Assembly: GCF_001375555.1 (NCBI RefSeq)
Contig: NZ_CTDZ01000009.1
Span: 558,001 to 622,000 of the forward strand
Direction of reading: 5' to 3'
Length of the DNA: 64,000 nucleotides
Source of the DNA: Numidum massiliense
GTDB lineage: Bacteria > Bacillota > Bacilli > Thermoactinomycetales > Novibacillaceae
Shown: positions 17,146-25,374 of the stretch, one piece after another
How positions within the stretch are numbered: position 1 is the first letter of the stretch
Layout: every line of letters starts with the position of its first letter
Made by a program: the position numbers and the translations under genes
Notes under the pieces: generated by a model
The model's database searches: none
The model's input: only the letters and a program-made list of their open reading frames with translations
Told to the model about the DNA's origin: nothing

Positions 17146-17382
17146 GATATAGTAAGGCAGGAGTAGATCTGTAAATAGGGCAATAGGAAGAAGTGTTGCC
17201 CGGAAAACGTTTGATAGATATACTTACAATCTGTCGCTTCGGAAAGGGACGAATCGTTACGGTGGGAAGAAAAGAAAGCACATCTAGGATAAGATACAGT
17301 CGACAAATTGCGCAGTACAGGCTGTGTAGCCAAGCGATGGTCGCTCATAAAGAAGTAAGTGATAGGGCGGTGAGAGGTTAGG
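17146..17382. other. Interval where yhbY (yqeI) normally sits
   Basis: In B. subtilis the RNA-binding gene yqeI/yhbY lies between aroE and nadD. Here the 237-bp interval holds only a 62-codon frame from TTG 17193 (MLPGKRLIDILTICRFGKGR at the start) that vaguely resembles the first lines of YhbY but lacks its conserved body. I see no intact yhbY; either it is lost or moved, or this is a remnant. Confidence 0.4.
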
Positions 17383-17964
17383 ATGCGGGTCGGACTAATG
17401 GGTGGCACGTTTGATCCGATTCACCTCGGGCACCTCATCGCCGCGGATCATGTACAGGAACAATTGGACTTAGACGAAGTATGGTTTTTACTAGCAGCAG
17501 TGCCGCCGCACAAGAGCGGCCAGAGGATTACCGCCCCAGAGCATCGCCTGCAAATGGTGCGTTTGGCCGTTTCTGACCACCCGCATTTTCGCGTCTGCAC
17601 GATTGAATTTGAACGGCGCGGGCGTTCGTACACCGTCGATACGCTCACCATTTTGCGGCAGCGGTATCCGGAACACGACTTTTTCTTTATGATCGGTGGG
17701 GATATGGTACAAAATTTACCGAACTGGCACCGCGTCGACGACCTCGTCCACTTGGTGGAGTTTGTCGGCATGACGCGTCCCGGGTACGCACGGCAGCCGT
17801 TACCACCCCCGATTGCGGCGGCGGTACAGTATGCCGAATTGCGGCTCGTCGACATTTCGGCGACAGACATTCGGGAGCGGGTAAAAGAAGGGCGTTCGAT
17901 CCGTTATATCGTACCGGATCAAGTGAGAAACTACATTGAGGAGCAACAGTTATATGCAACGTGA
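17383..17964 (+). CDS. nadD: Nicotinate-nucleotide adenylyltransferase
   Basis: The 193-residue enzyme joins nicotinate mononucleotide and ATP to make deamido-NAD. The nucleotidyltransferase signature GGTFDPIHLGHLIAA is at the N-terminus. MIGGDMVQNLPNWH follows mid-protein, and ISATDIRERVKEGRS, the second nucleotide-binding motif, near the C-terminus. GAGAGGTTAGG precedes the ATG. The end overlaps yqeK by 11 bases, the usual arrangement. Confidence 0.96.
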   Translation: MRVGLMGGTFDPIHLGHLIAADHVQEQLDLDEVWFLLAAVPPHKSGQRITAPEHRLQMVRLAVSDHPHFRVCTIEFERRGRSYTVDTLTILRQRYPEHDFFFMIGGDMVQNLPNWHRVDDLVHLVEFVGMTRPGYARQPLPPPIAAAVQYAELRLVDISATDIRERVKEGRSIRYIVPDQVRNYIEEQQLYAT

Positions 17965-18544
17965 ACAACTTTTAGCGGCGATCGAGAGCGAGTTGAACGA
18001 TGCGCGCTTTCAGCACACGCTGAGAGTCGCGAAAACGGCCGTCGAATTGGCGGGGCGGTTCGGTGCAGATCCCGCCAAAGCAGAACTGGCGGCACTGCTG
18101 CACGATTACTGCAAGTGCTGGCCGCGGGCGACACTCAGGCAATGGATCGTCGATCGGCAGTTAGATGAAGATGACTTGTTAAACTACGGACCGGCTTTAT
18201 GGCACGCGTTTGTCGGCGCTGCTGCTGTACACGAGCGCTTCGGGATTGACGACGAACACGTGTTAAACGCGGTGCGTTACCATACATCGGGAAGGCCGGG
18301 GATGACGCCGTTAGAAAAAGTTGTCTGTCTCGCTGATTATATTGAGCCGGGGCGTACGTTCCCCGGCATCGACGACGTGCGCGATCTCGCACAGCACGAC
18401 CTGGAACGGGCGCTATTGCGTTCGTTCAACAATACCGTCATGTGGCTGTTACAAAATGACCGCAAGGTGTTCCCGTTAACGATTGCGGCGCGCAATGACT
18501 TGTTAGTGCAAATAGCCGCTCGTCATAAAAAGGAGGCGTTATAA
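17954..18544 (+). CDS. yqeK: YqeK: HD-domain bis(5'-nucleosyl)-tetraphosphatase (symmetrical)
   Basis: The 196-residue HD protein shows FQHTLRVAKTAVELA, ALLHDYCK with the HD pair, a second metal ligand in WHAFVGAAAVHERFG, and VVCLADYIEPGR. YqeK proteins hydrolyse Ap4A to ADP and need bound iron; that activity is known for B. subtilis and relatives. ATG 17954 is preceded by GAGGAGCAACAGTT inside the end of nadD. It is followed by rsfS after two bases. Confidence 0.93.
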   Translation: MQREQLLAAIESELNDARFQHTLRVAKTAVELAGRFGADPAKAELAALLHDYCKCWPRATLRQWIVDRQLDEDDLLNYGPALWHAFVGAAAVHERFGIDDEHVLNAVRYHTSGRPGMTPLEKVVCLADYIEPGRTFPGIDDVRDLAQHDLERALLRSFNNTVMWLLQNDRKVFPLTIAARNDLLVQIAARHKKEAL

Positions 18545-18546
18545 CA

Positions 18547-18888
18547 TTGGATGAATTGCAAGTAGCTAAGTTAGCCGTTCACGCGGCCGAGGACAAAAAG
18601 GCGCACCGCTCCGTCATTTTAGACATTCGCGGGTTATCGGTCATCGCCGATTACTTTGTCATTACGACCGGGAACTCGGAAAAACAAGTGCAGGCGATCG
18701 TCACCGGGGTCAAAGATGCGATGGCCGAAGCGGGAATCGACATTCGCGGCATTGAAGGGTACGAACAAGGCCGCTGGGTGTTAATCGACGCTGGCGACGT
18801 CGTCATTCACGTGTTTCACCGCGACGAACGCGACTTTTACGGGTTAGAACGTCTATGGGGAGACGCGAAAAGGGTCGAGGCGCAGTGA
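18547..18888 (+). CDS. rsfS: Ribosomal silencing factor RsfS
   Basis: The 113-residue protein has the RsfS/Iojap signature: KKAHRSVILDIRGLSVIADY, FVITTGNSEKQVQAI and GIEGYEQGRWVLIDAGDVVI, then HVFHRDERDFYGLERLWGDA. It binds L14 of the large subunit and blocks subunit joining during starvation. TTG 18547 follows AAAGGAGGCG. The stop overlaps the GTG start of the next gene. Confidence 0.95.
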   Translation: MDELQVAKLAVHAAEDKKAHRSVILDIRGLSVIADYFVITTGNSEKQVQAIVTGVKDAMAEAGIDIRGIEGYEQGRWVLIDAGDVVIHVFHRDERDFYGLERLWGDAKRVEAQ

Positions 18889-19733
18889 CGCCCCTTTTGC
18901 GAACGACTGACGATAGCTACCGGCAATTAGCTTATGTTTACGATTTACTCATGCGGGATGCGCCTTACGGCGAGTGGTTGGCGTGGGCTGAACAGATGTG
19001 GCGCTTGGCGGGTAGTCATCCCCGCCAAGTCGTCGATTTAGCCTGTGGGACAGGGACACTGACTCGTGCGCTAGCACAGACGGGTCGTCAAGCAATCGGC
19101 GTCGACTTGTCCACCGACATGTTGGCCGTGGCGGACCAGAAAGCGGCGGATAGGGGTGGTACGCAAGGTGCTGATCGCGTCGCAGGAGCCGGAAGTGTCA
19201 GAAGTGCCAGAGGTACCACAGGCGCTCGAGACGGTGCCGTCACGTGGCTGCAGCAAGATATGCGCGAGCTGCAATTGCCAGCAGCGGTGGACAGCGTCGT
19301 TTGTTTTTGTGACAGTCTGAACTACTTGCTGACGGAAGGAGATTGGCGCGAGACGTTCCGCGCAGTATACGATGCCTTACAGCCGAACGGCGTGTTTCTA
19401 TTGGACATTCACAGTGAGTATAAGGTGCGCACCGTGTTCGGTAATGAAGTGTACGCGTGGGAGGAGTCGGGTGTGTACTGCGTCTGGCACAATGAGCTCG
19501 ACGAGGCGGCGTGTGCTGTAGACGAAGCGCTCACCTTGTTTGTCGAAGGTGAAGACGGATGCTACGAGCGGTTCGACGAGTGGCATCGCCAGCGGACGTT
19601 TCCGCCTGACGTCGTGCGCCAGTGGCTGGTCGACGCCGGGTTTGAGGTGCTTATGGTGACGGGTGATTTCCGAACGACGGGAGGAGTTCGTGCCGAGGAT
19701 GAGCGCGTCTTTTTTTGTGCGCGGAAACGGTAG
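18885..19733 (+). CDS. yqeM: YqeM family class I SAM-dependent methyltransferase
   Basis: The 282-residue methyltransferase has VVDLACGTGTLTRALAQTG as SAM motif I, GVDLSTDMLAVADQKA as motif II, and VCFCDSLNYLLTEGDW further on. The methyl acceptor is unknown. GTG 18885 overlaps the rsfS stop (GTGA), suggesting translational coupling; ATG 18855 has no ribosome site. A Gly/Ala/Arg-rich low-complexity insert (ADRVAGAGSVRSARGTTGAR) separates motif II from the QQDMREL block, which normally follows closely. It is the last gene of the cluster. Confidence 0.9.
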   Translation: MTPLLRTTDDSYRQLAYVYDLLMRDAPYGEWLAWAEQMWRLAGSHPRQVVDLACGTGTLTRALAQTGRQAIGVDLSTDMLAVADQKAADRGGTQGADRVAGAGSVRSARGTTGARDGAVTWLQQDMRELQLPAAVDSVVCFCDSLNYLLTEGDWRETFRAVYDALQPNGVFLLDIHSEYKVRTVFGNEVYAWEESGVYCVWHNELDEAACAVDEALTLFVEGEDGCYERFDEWHRQRTFPPDVVRQWLVDAGFEVLMVTGDFRTTGGVRAEDERVFFCARKR

Positions 19734-19824
19734 GAAGGTAAGTCCTGCGAATCGTGAACAGGGATGTGAGAGAACGAGAAGGTAATCGCAGAGATTGAGG
19801 ATATAGAGACAATATAGATTGGCG

Positions 19825-19858
19825 AAAAGAACCAGCTCCTACAGGGCTGGTTCTTTTT
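19825..19858 (+). terminator. Terminator of the yqeG-yqeM cluster
   Basis: AAAAGAACCAGC pairs with GCTGGTTCTTTTT, a classic intrinsic terminator 90 bases past yqeM. Confidence 0.9.
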
Positions 19859-20019
19859 GAGGTTTACATTGGGATATTTTTCGCCATTACGTGAAAAGAG
19901 CCAGCTTTCGTCTATGAGAACCTTTTAAACGCTCGGTTGCTTTAAGTTTCGCTTGCTAAGTGTATGATGATTCGTTATTGTATTATTGGTATAACATTAG
20001 ACTGAAAGTTGGGATTAAC

Positions 20020-20199
20020 ATGGAACTATACATTTGGATGTTTATGGCGATCATACTATTAGTCCTTAGTATCGCTGCGTTATTTAGAACTGTTAATAAA
20101 ACTGTGAAAAGGAAATGCGATGACTCCAGACAACTAAAGGAAAAAATTGATAAATCAGAACAGGAGGTTAAAGAAATTAAGAATAAATTACATAAATAA
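20020..20199 (+). CDS. Small single-pass membrane protein with coiled-coil tail
   Basis: The 59-residue product starts with a hydrophobic helix (IWMFMAIILLVLSIAALF) and continues as a lysine/glutamate-rich coiled coil (LKEKIDKSEQEVKEIKNKLH). It is A+T-rich compared with the flanks. ATG 20020 follows AAAGTTGGGATTAAC, a weak ribosome site. Its function is unknown. It sits at the left edge of the duplicated accessory region. Confidence 0.6.
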   Translation: MELYIWMFMAIILLVLSIAALFRTVNKTVKRKCDDSRQLKEKIDKSEQEVKEIKNKLHK

Positions 20200-20250
20200 G
20201 AAATGAGGTTCTTAAATGATTAAAATGGGAACATGTTAATTTGGCGTTGT

Positions 20251-20491
20251 ACGATGGTCGTAACAGCGAGTTCCGGCTGGTCCCTCGTCGTGCTCATCGT
20301 CTATATGAGACGAGTACGCATGTGTTGACGGAGGGACACTTACTGCCGTTTTTACAAACGTGTGTTTGTTTCACAACGCACCGGCTCTGAGCGACGTCCT
20401 TCGGGAGTGGTCGGTGTATGTGCTTGCGGCGAGCGGTGCGCTGTTTTTAACCGGGCAATGGTTGCTGCAGCGCACGCAGCGGTTTCATTAG
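20251..20491 (+). pseudogene. Decayed 3' end of an ABC-2 permease gene (left duplicate)
   Basis: This segment is homologous to bases 25783-26016, the end of the intact permease gene at 25375. It keeps long identical runs (for example GTGTATGTGCTTGCGGCGAG) but has small insertions that shift the frame, and it lacks the first two thirds of the gene. It is the left copy of a direct segmental repeat. Confidence 0.85.
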
Positions 20492-21048
20492 TTGCCCGAT
20501 GTTTACTTCAGATCCTTAAAGGAATTAACCATTCTTTGAAACGTCTTTTTGCTCTCGGCAAATTGGTCTTGGTTGGACCATGCCATGATTTGGTAGAAGT
20601 GCGTCTTCGTTTCGACGACAGTGTACAAATAAGCGATTTTGTACTTACTCATTTCCCCGGTCGCCTCAAATTGCAGCGCCTTGTAGTTGCCTATTGTTAT
20701 TTTCTTCGGGGAGGTCGTTTTTAAGTTGTCGATCGAATCGGCCGTCATTTCGTGGAAGAAATCGACGAAGTCGTCTAAGACCAACTCATTTTCCTTTTTT
20801 TCATCGAAAATGACGATGGCGTATTCGTCCCCTTGCAAGTTTTGTACTTGAATGTCGGCGCTGTCGTTCAGATCGTCCGTCGACTCCCACCCGCCGGGAA
20901 CGGTCAGCTGTACTTTGTTCTTCTCGTCTTTCACGACGTGTTCGCCTTTCGGTGCCTCTTTAGTGGTGGAAGTTGCGTTGCCCGCGTCTCCGGCTAATGG
21001 GCGGAAGCTGGCGGCTATTTTTTCAAACTCCGCTTGATGGGTCGCGAC
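20251..21048. repeat. Left copy of a direct segmental duplication
   Basis: Bases 20251-21048 correspond to 25783-26340. The right copy lacks about 245 bp internally (between TTCGG repeats near 20707 and 20951). The unit joins a permease 3' end to the 3' part of a convergent lipoprotein gene. Left: permease broken, lipoprotein intact. Right: the reverse. Confidence 0.9.
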
Positions 21049-21708
21049 ATTTTCATCTACAGTCCAAAAGACGAGTTGATAAAACTTGTCGTCCGCCTCG
21101 ACGAGATACACGATGTACTGGACATCGATGCCTTCTACGTTCGCGGGCATACTGAAATGAAGGGCCGGGAGCTCATTGATCGTCAGTTTCTGCGGTTTGC
21201 TCGCTTTACCGTCTTTTGCACCGTCTGTCATATTGGTACTCACAATGTCGTAATAGTCATCGAGTTTGGCGCCCTTGACGAAGTCCTTTTTATTGTCGTA
21301 CAAAATAATCAAGTATTTCTCCTTAATTAAATTGGCAAGGCCGAGTGTCGCTTGCGGGTTTAAGTCGTTTCGCTCTCGCCAATCTTTGGGTGCCTCGATT
21401 TGAAATGAACCGTCGGGGCTTTTGCGCACATTCTCTTGCTCTGAGGCGAGAGTTGTTTGCGAGGGGCCGTCGTCACTTTTGTCCTTGTCAGTTTTTTCGT
21501 CCTCATCCGTGTCTTCCTTACCGTTGTTGTCGTCTTTTTCGTTTGCTGTAGGTTCTTTCGCTGTTTTTTTCTTTTTGTCACTCGCTTCGGTTGTAGACTC
21601 TTTGTCGCCTGCGGACTCGCTTTTGGCTGAGCTACACCCGACGAGTAGAGCAAATGCGCATGCTACGGCTAAGAGCAGTTGCCCCAGTTTGTTCCTTTGT
21701 ACGTGCAT
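20503..21708 (-). CDS. Lipoprotein with two tandem PsbP/DUF-like domains
   Basis: The 401-residue lipoprotein has a signal peptide with lipobox LLVGCSS near residue 25, a Lys/Glu/Asp-rich linker to about residue 90, then two homologous domains. Domain 1 runs from FQIEAPKDWRERNDLN to FEKIAASFRPL; domain 2 from VQLTVPGGWESTDDLNDSAD to FQRMVNSFKDLK. Each has the pattern W(R/E)(E/S)xxDLN, ALxF and a final (S)F. It should be anchored outside the membrane; its role is unknown. ATG 21708 is preferred because GGAGGT abuts the earlier ATG 21717. A truncated second copy lies at 26039. Confidence 0.82.
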   Translation of the reverse strand: MHVQRNKLGQLLLAVACAFALLVGCSSAKSESAGDKESTTEASDKKKKTAKEPTANEKDDNNGKEDTDEDEKTDKDKSDDGPSQTTLASEQENVRKSPDGSFQIEAPKDWRERNDLNPQATLGLANLIKEKYLIILYDNKKDFVKGAKLDDYYDIVSTNMTDGAKDGKASKPQKLTINELPALHFSMPANVEGIDVQYIVYLVEADDKFYQLVFWTVDENVATHQAEFEKIAASFRPLAGDAGNATSTTKEAPKGEHVVKDEKNKVQLTVPGGWESTDDLNDSADIQVQNLQGDEYAIVIFDEKKENELVLDDFVDFFHEMTADSIDNLKTTSPKKITIGNYKALQFEATGEMSKYKIAYLYTVVETKTHFYQIMAWSNQDQFAESKKTFQRMVNSFKDLK

Positions 21709-22011
21709 CTCGTCCATACCTCCAAATGGTTTTTCGGTCGGCGAGGTACGGTCGTTCGACCGCCTCTTGTAATTACATGTAAAAGTATATAGGATGTGTG
21801 GTTAGTTTCATACTGTTTTTTTACGGGGTTTGCGGCCTGACTTGCGTCACCACTCGATTACACGACACGTATGAGCTCGGAAGGAGACGTCTATATTCTA
21901 TCAAAAGGAGTATTTCCTTTTATTTATTCTTTTAGTATAATCTCGCTTAGACATCAAGATTAGGCCGGAAGTAGTAGAACAAAAGGGGGGAAGAATCAAA
22001 AGGGATTTAAA

Positions 22012-22252
22012 GTGTATTTCAATTACGGATGTTGGGTGACTAGCTACACCAAGATTCATGCTGTTTCCGATGGGGAAGACGGTCCAAGATGTTACCGGAC
22101 CGGATCCTCTAATATCTAATAGAAAAATGCAAATTGGAGGTAAAGCTAGCTGGACCGTCAGAAAAAATCCAGCAGGTACCTATTACATTCACCTTGACCC
22201 CGACGGCGCTTGGTATACGGGTTGTAACGGTTGGGGAAAAGCTGTGAGGTAA
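22012..22252 (+). pseudogene. Possible frameshifted small W/Y/G/C-rich protein
   Basis: From GTG 22012 one frame gives YFNYGCWVTSYTKIHAVSDG and stops near 22118. A second frame, open to 22252, gives GGKASWTVRKNPAGTYYIHL then WYTGCNGWGKAVR. Both halves share an aromatic, cysteine-containing style typical of small secreted proteins, so a single gene with one frameshift is plausible. There is no strong ribosome site. I do not recognise a family. Confidence 0.35.
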
Positions 22253-22261
22253 TTTTAACTT

Positions 22262-22299
22262 GAAAAGGGGGTGTAGATTCATTACTCCCCCCTTTTTTA
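22262..22299 (+). terminator. Intrinsic terminator before the ABC-2 gene cluster
   Basis: AAAAGGGGG pairs with CCCCCCTTTTTT around an A/T-rich loop. Confidence 0.75.
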
Positions 22300-22326
22300 G
22301 GACAAGCTAACGAAAGAGGGTTCTCT

Positions 22327-24414
22327 ATGAAAATAATCGACGCTTGGAAAATAGAACTCACCTTGCTGCGGAGAAATGTTTTTGTTTGGCTTGTACTGCT
22401 TCTATCGCTCCCCGTGCTCGCTCTCCACTATAACCGCCTTTTGCCGCAAGATCCTGGCGACGCGTTAACGTCGACTGCTTTCATCATTCAAGGTGGCATG
22501 ATTGCGAGTATGATGTTAGGTTTTTCGCTGATGAATAGTGAAAACGCTACAGCGAGTGCGGAAGTTTTTCGCGTGCTCCCGAACGGCTTTCTCGTCAAGG
22601 CATGCGGCAAATGTTTGGCGTTACTCACCGCGGTCATCGCCTTTTGCCTTGTCGCACTCGCCGTGTTGTATACAGTGTACGCGTTTCACCCGATCCCGCG
22701 CTTTTTTTATGCTGAGGCCGTCACTTACATATCGCTTTACTTCGGTTTATCTTTTTTTGTCTCTGGCCTCGTCGGGATGAGCGTCGGCTCGTTTACGCAG
22801 TCGCGCTTTGCGTATATATTGTTAGTCATTTGCTGGCTGTTACTCGGGCCGTTAAATTTAGCGGTCGGCGAACCGATTATTACCGTGCTCCGCATCGATT
22901 TTACGCCACTGCTTATGTTTCTTAATTTAGGACAAAGTGAACCGCATGCGATGTATGATCCGGTGTACGGGTTGCCGCTAGAGACAGAGCGGTGGGTCGT
23001 GAAAGGGATGATGATAACGGTTTTACTAACCGTATTCGTCTTAGCGATCCTTACGAAAAGTGGTCGCGCGTCATTAAAGAACGTTTTCCTCGTGTCCCTC
23101 GGCGGAATCGTCCTATTCGTCCCGCTCCTTTATGCCTACGGGCAACCGAGTCAAGTGGTAACAATCCGTTACGGTCAAGAAGCGAAAGGTACAGTCGATC
23201 ACGACTATTACCGCCAACAACGGGCTGTAGCGAAAGAGCGGGCGCCGGATGTAAACGTTCACGCGTACAACATCGAACTACACGACATACGCCATTTATC
23301 GGCGCGTGTGACGGTCGAATTGGCTCCGCAAGAACGCACGCGCGATTTTGCTTTCACGCTGTATCATCGTTTGCGCATCGACAGTGTGTCGTTGGGCGGA
23401 AAGACGCATGTTAACTTTGAGCAGCGGGGCGACCAACTGCGCGTACGATTGCCACAAGCGGTGCCAAAAGAGGACAAGATCGCCCTTACGTTTGTTTATG
23501 ATGGTAACAGTTCCCCTCTTTTTTTTGCTAACGAACAGGCGATGATGCTTCCGAGCTATTTTCCGTGGTACCCTGTGCCAGGCGCTCATGATGCGATGCA
23601 TGACTCCGAAGGGGGGGAGTTGCGCCAATTTCCCGTCGTTCTCGATCAAAAAGTGGACTATACACTGACGTACGACGGTGATCTCGCCTTAGAGACGAAC
23701 CTTGCACCGGTCAAAAACGGCGTTTGGCGCGGGACGAGTTTGAGCGGGTTAACCGTCGTGGGGAGTAAGCTCAGTACGGAAACGATTAACGGCGCGCGCG
23801 TCGTTTATCCGTCGTCGATGGCTCTATTGGCAGTTGCCATGCCACAGTATGTAGCCAACATAAAAGCAGCGGCACGTCAAGTGAGCGCCGATCTCGGTCA
23901 AACGATTCACACCGACGTTCCCCATATTTTCTTTTTATCGGTGCCATCTTTTTCCGAATACTACGATACCGGGGTGCTGTTGTTGCCGGATCAGTTGGTG
24001 ATCGCCGTCAAGCAACTCCACAACGATCCTGAACTCGTTCCTAGCGAAGGCGAACTTGTCCCCGACATCCTCGTAACAGCGACGCAGATGGGTGAACAGT
24101 CGTTCTATCAGGAGGACGACATGCGCAGATTGTTCGTCGATGCGTACGTTTATTGGTACGATCGTCGCTTCGGAGTGCGCAACGCCGACGGCGAACGGTA
24201 CGAAATCGAACCGCCGGCGGCAGCGGACGACCCGCAGAAACAGGCAATCGCTAAAAAACTGGCGCAGTTTATAGAAGCGCACGACGCGAATGAGCACGTC
24301 GTGCAGCAATTTTTCCGGTGGTGGGTAGGAGCGTTGGAACGGGAGAAGTTGACCTTCCCCGCTTTCGCAAAACGACTTGACGCCGCATTAGTGAATACGG
24401 AAAAGGATAGGTGA
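22327..24414 (+). CDS. ABC-2 type permease fused to a large extracytoplasmic domain
   Basis: The 695-residue protein begins with an ABC-2 permease half of about six to seven membrane segments (residues 15-270, with WLVLLLSLPVLAL, FGLSFFVSGLVGMSVGSFT and LLVICWLLLGPLNLAVG). It continues as a soluble region of about 420 residues rich in beta strands (from VTIRYGQEAKGTVDHDYYRQ). The layout recalls ABC-2 permeases fused to M1-peptidase-like domains, but I see no HExxH zinc motif, so any such domain would be inactive. It lies nine bases before the ATPase gene, with a second permease following. The transported substrate is unknown. Confidence 0.78.
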   Translation: MKIIDAWKIELTLLRRNVFVWLVLLLSLPVLALHYNRLLPQDPGDALTSTAFIIQGGMIASMMLGFSLMNSENATASAEVFRVLPNGFLVKACGKCLALLTAVIAFCLVALAVLYTVYAFHPIPRFFYAEAVTYISLYFGLSFFVSGLVGMSVGSFTQSRFAYILLVICWLLLGPLNLAVGEPIITVLRIDFTPLLMFLNLGQSEPHAMYDPVYGLPLETERWVVKGMMITVLLTVFVLAILTKSGRASLKNVFLVSLGGIVLFVPLLYAYGQPSQVVTIRYGQEAKGTVDHDYYRQQRAVAKERAPDVNVHAYNIELHDIRHLSARVTVELAPQERTRDFAFTLYHRLRIDSVSLGGKTHVNFEQRGDQLRVRLPQAVPKEDKIALTFVYDGNSSPLFFANEQAMMLPSYFPWYPVPGAHDAMHDSEGGELRQFPVVLDQKVDYTLTYDGDLALETNLAPVKNGVWRGTSLSGLTVVGSKLSTETINGARVVYPSSMALLAVAMPQYVANIKAAARQVSADLGQTIHTDVPHIFFLSVPSFSEYYDTGVLLLPDQLVIAVKQLHNDPELVPSEGELVPDILVTATQMGEQSFYQEDDMRRLFVDAYVYWYDRRFGVRNADGERYEIEPPAAADDPQKQAIAKKLAQFIEAHDANEHVVQQFFRWWVGALEREKLTFPAFAKRLDAALVNTEKDR

Positions 24415-24423
24415 ACAAGGACG

Positions 24424-25284
24424 ATGAACACGTTATGCATACGCCATTTAACGAAAGACTACGGAAATAAACGCGCGCTGAGCGATGTCACGCTGGAGAT
24501 CCCGCAAGGGATGTTTGGACTGCTCGGGCCAAACGGGGCGGGGAAAACGACGTTAATGCGCATCGTGACGTCACTCCTCCCACCGACTACAGGCGAACTG
24601 ACTTACGGCGACGTGCGCTGGCACCATGCGCACGAAGTACGGCAAATCATCGGTTACTTGCCGCAAAAATTCTCCTTATATAAGCACATTAAAGTGGGCG
24701 AAGCGCTGTTGCACGTAGCGACTTTAAAAGGAATGCGCAAAGGTGAGGCGAGGCGGGAAGTAGACGGCGTACTCGAGCAAGTGAACCTTACCGAGCAACG
24801 CGACGTGAAGATTGGGAAACTGTCAGGTGGGATGGTGCGGCGAGTCGGCATCGCACAAGCGATGCTCGGGAACCCGGAAATTATCGTTGTCGATGAGCCG
24901 ACGGCGGGACTCGATCCGGAAGAGCGCATCCGCTTTCGCAAGTATTTGCGTCGCTTGAGTAAGGAAACGGTCGTCATCATTTCGACCCATATCGTCGAAG
25001 ATGTCGCTGCAACTTGTGAACAGACTGCCGTTTTAGTAAATGGTAGCGTACGAATATGTGACTCTACGGAAAAAGTCGCGCAACAGGCGGTAGGGAAAGT
25101 ATGGGAAATGCAAGTTGCCGAGGAAGATTTTTATGAGCTATCGGAAGAACTGAACATCGTCTCTAGTCAAAAGGCGGCAGGGCACTACCGAATCCGCTTT
25201 CTTTCCGAAACACCGCCCCACGGGGCAGAAGCGTGTCAACCGCATCTCGAAGACGGCTATTTACATTTGCTACAAAAAAGTTGA
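24424..25284 (+). CDS. ABC transporter ATP-binding protein
   Basis: The 286-residue ATPase has Walker A LLGPNGAGKTTLMRI near residue 35, the Q-loop GYLPQKFSLY, signature KLSGGMVRRVGIAQAM near 136, Walker B IIVVDEPTAGLDPEERIRF near 158, and the H-switch ISTHIVED. The sequence after residue 215 is a C-terminal extension typical of export-type (ABC-2) ATPases. It is flanked by two permease genes, one 9 bases upstream and one 90 bases downstream, so together they make a heteromeric exporter-like complex. LSGGM where LSGGQ is usual is common in this family. Confidence 0.9.
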   Translation: MNTLCIRHLTKDYGNKRALSDVTLEIPQGMFGLLGPNGAGKTTLMRIVTSLLPPTTGELTYGDVRWHHAHEVRQIIGYLPQKFSLYKHIKVGEALLHVATLKGMRKGEARREVDGVLEQVNLTEQRDVKIGKLSGGMVRRVGIAQAMLGNPEIIVVDEPTAGLDPEERIRFRKYLRRLSKETVVIISTHIVEDVAATCEQTAVLVNGSVRICDSTEKVAQQAVGKVWEMQVAEEDFYELSEELNIVSSQKAAGHYRIRFLSETPPHGAEACQPHLEDGYLHLLQKS

Positions 25285-25374
25285 CAGGTTCTTCGCTTGT
25301 AAACTGAGCACGAAAAGGACGATGTATAATTTCATAGAAAATAAACCGAATAACTGACAAGTGGGGGGATCGGC

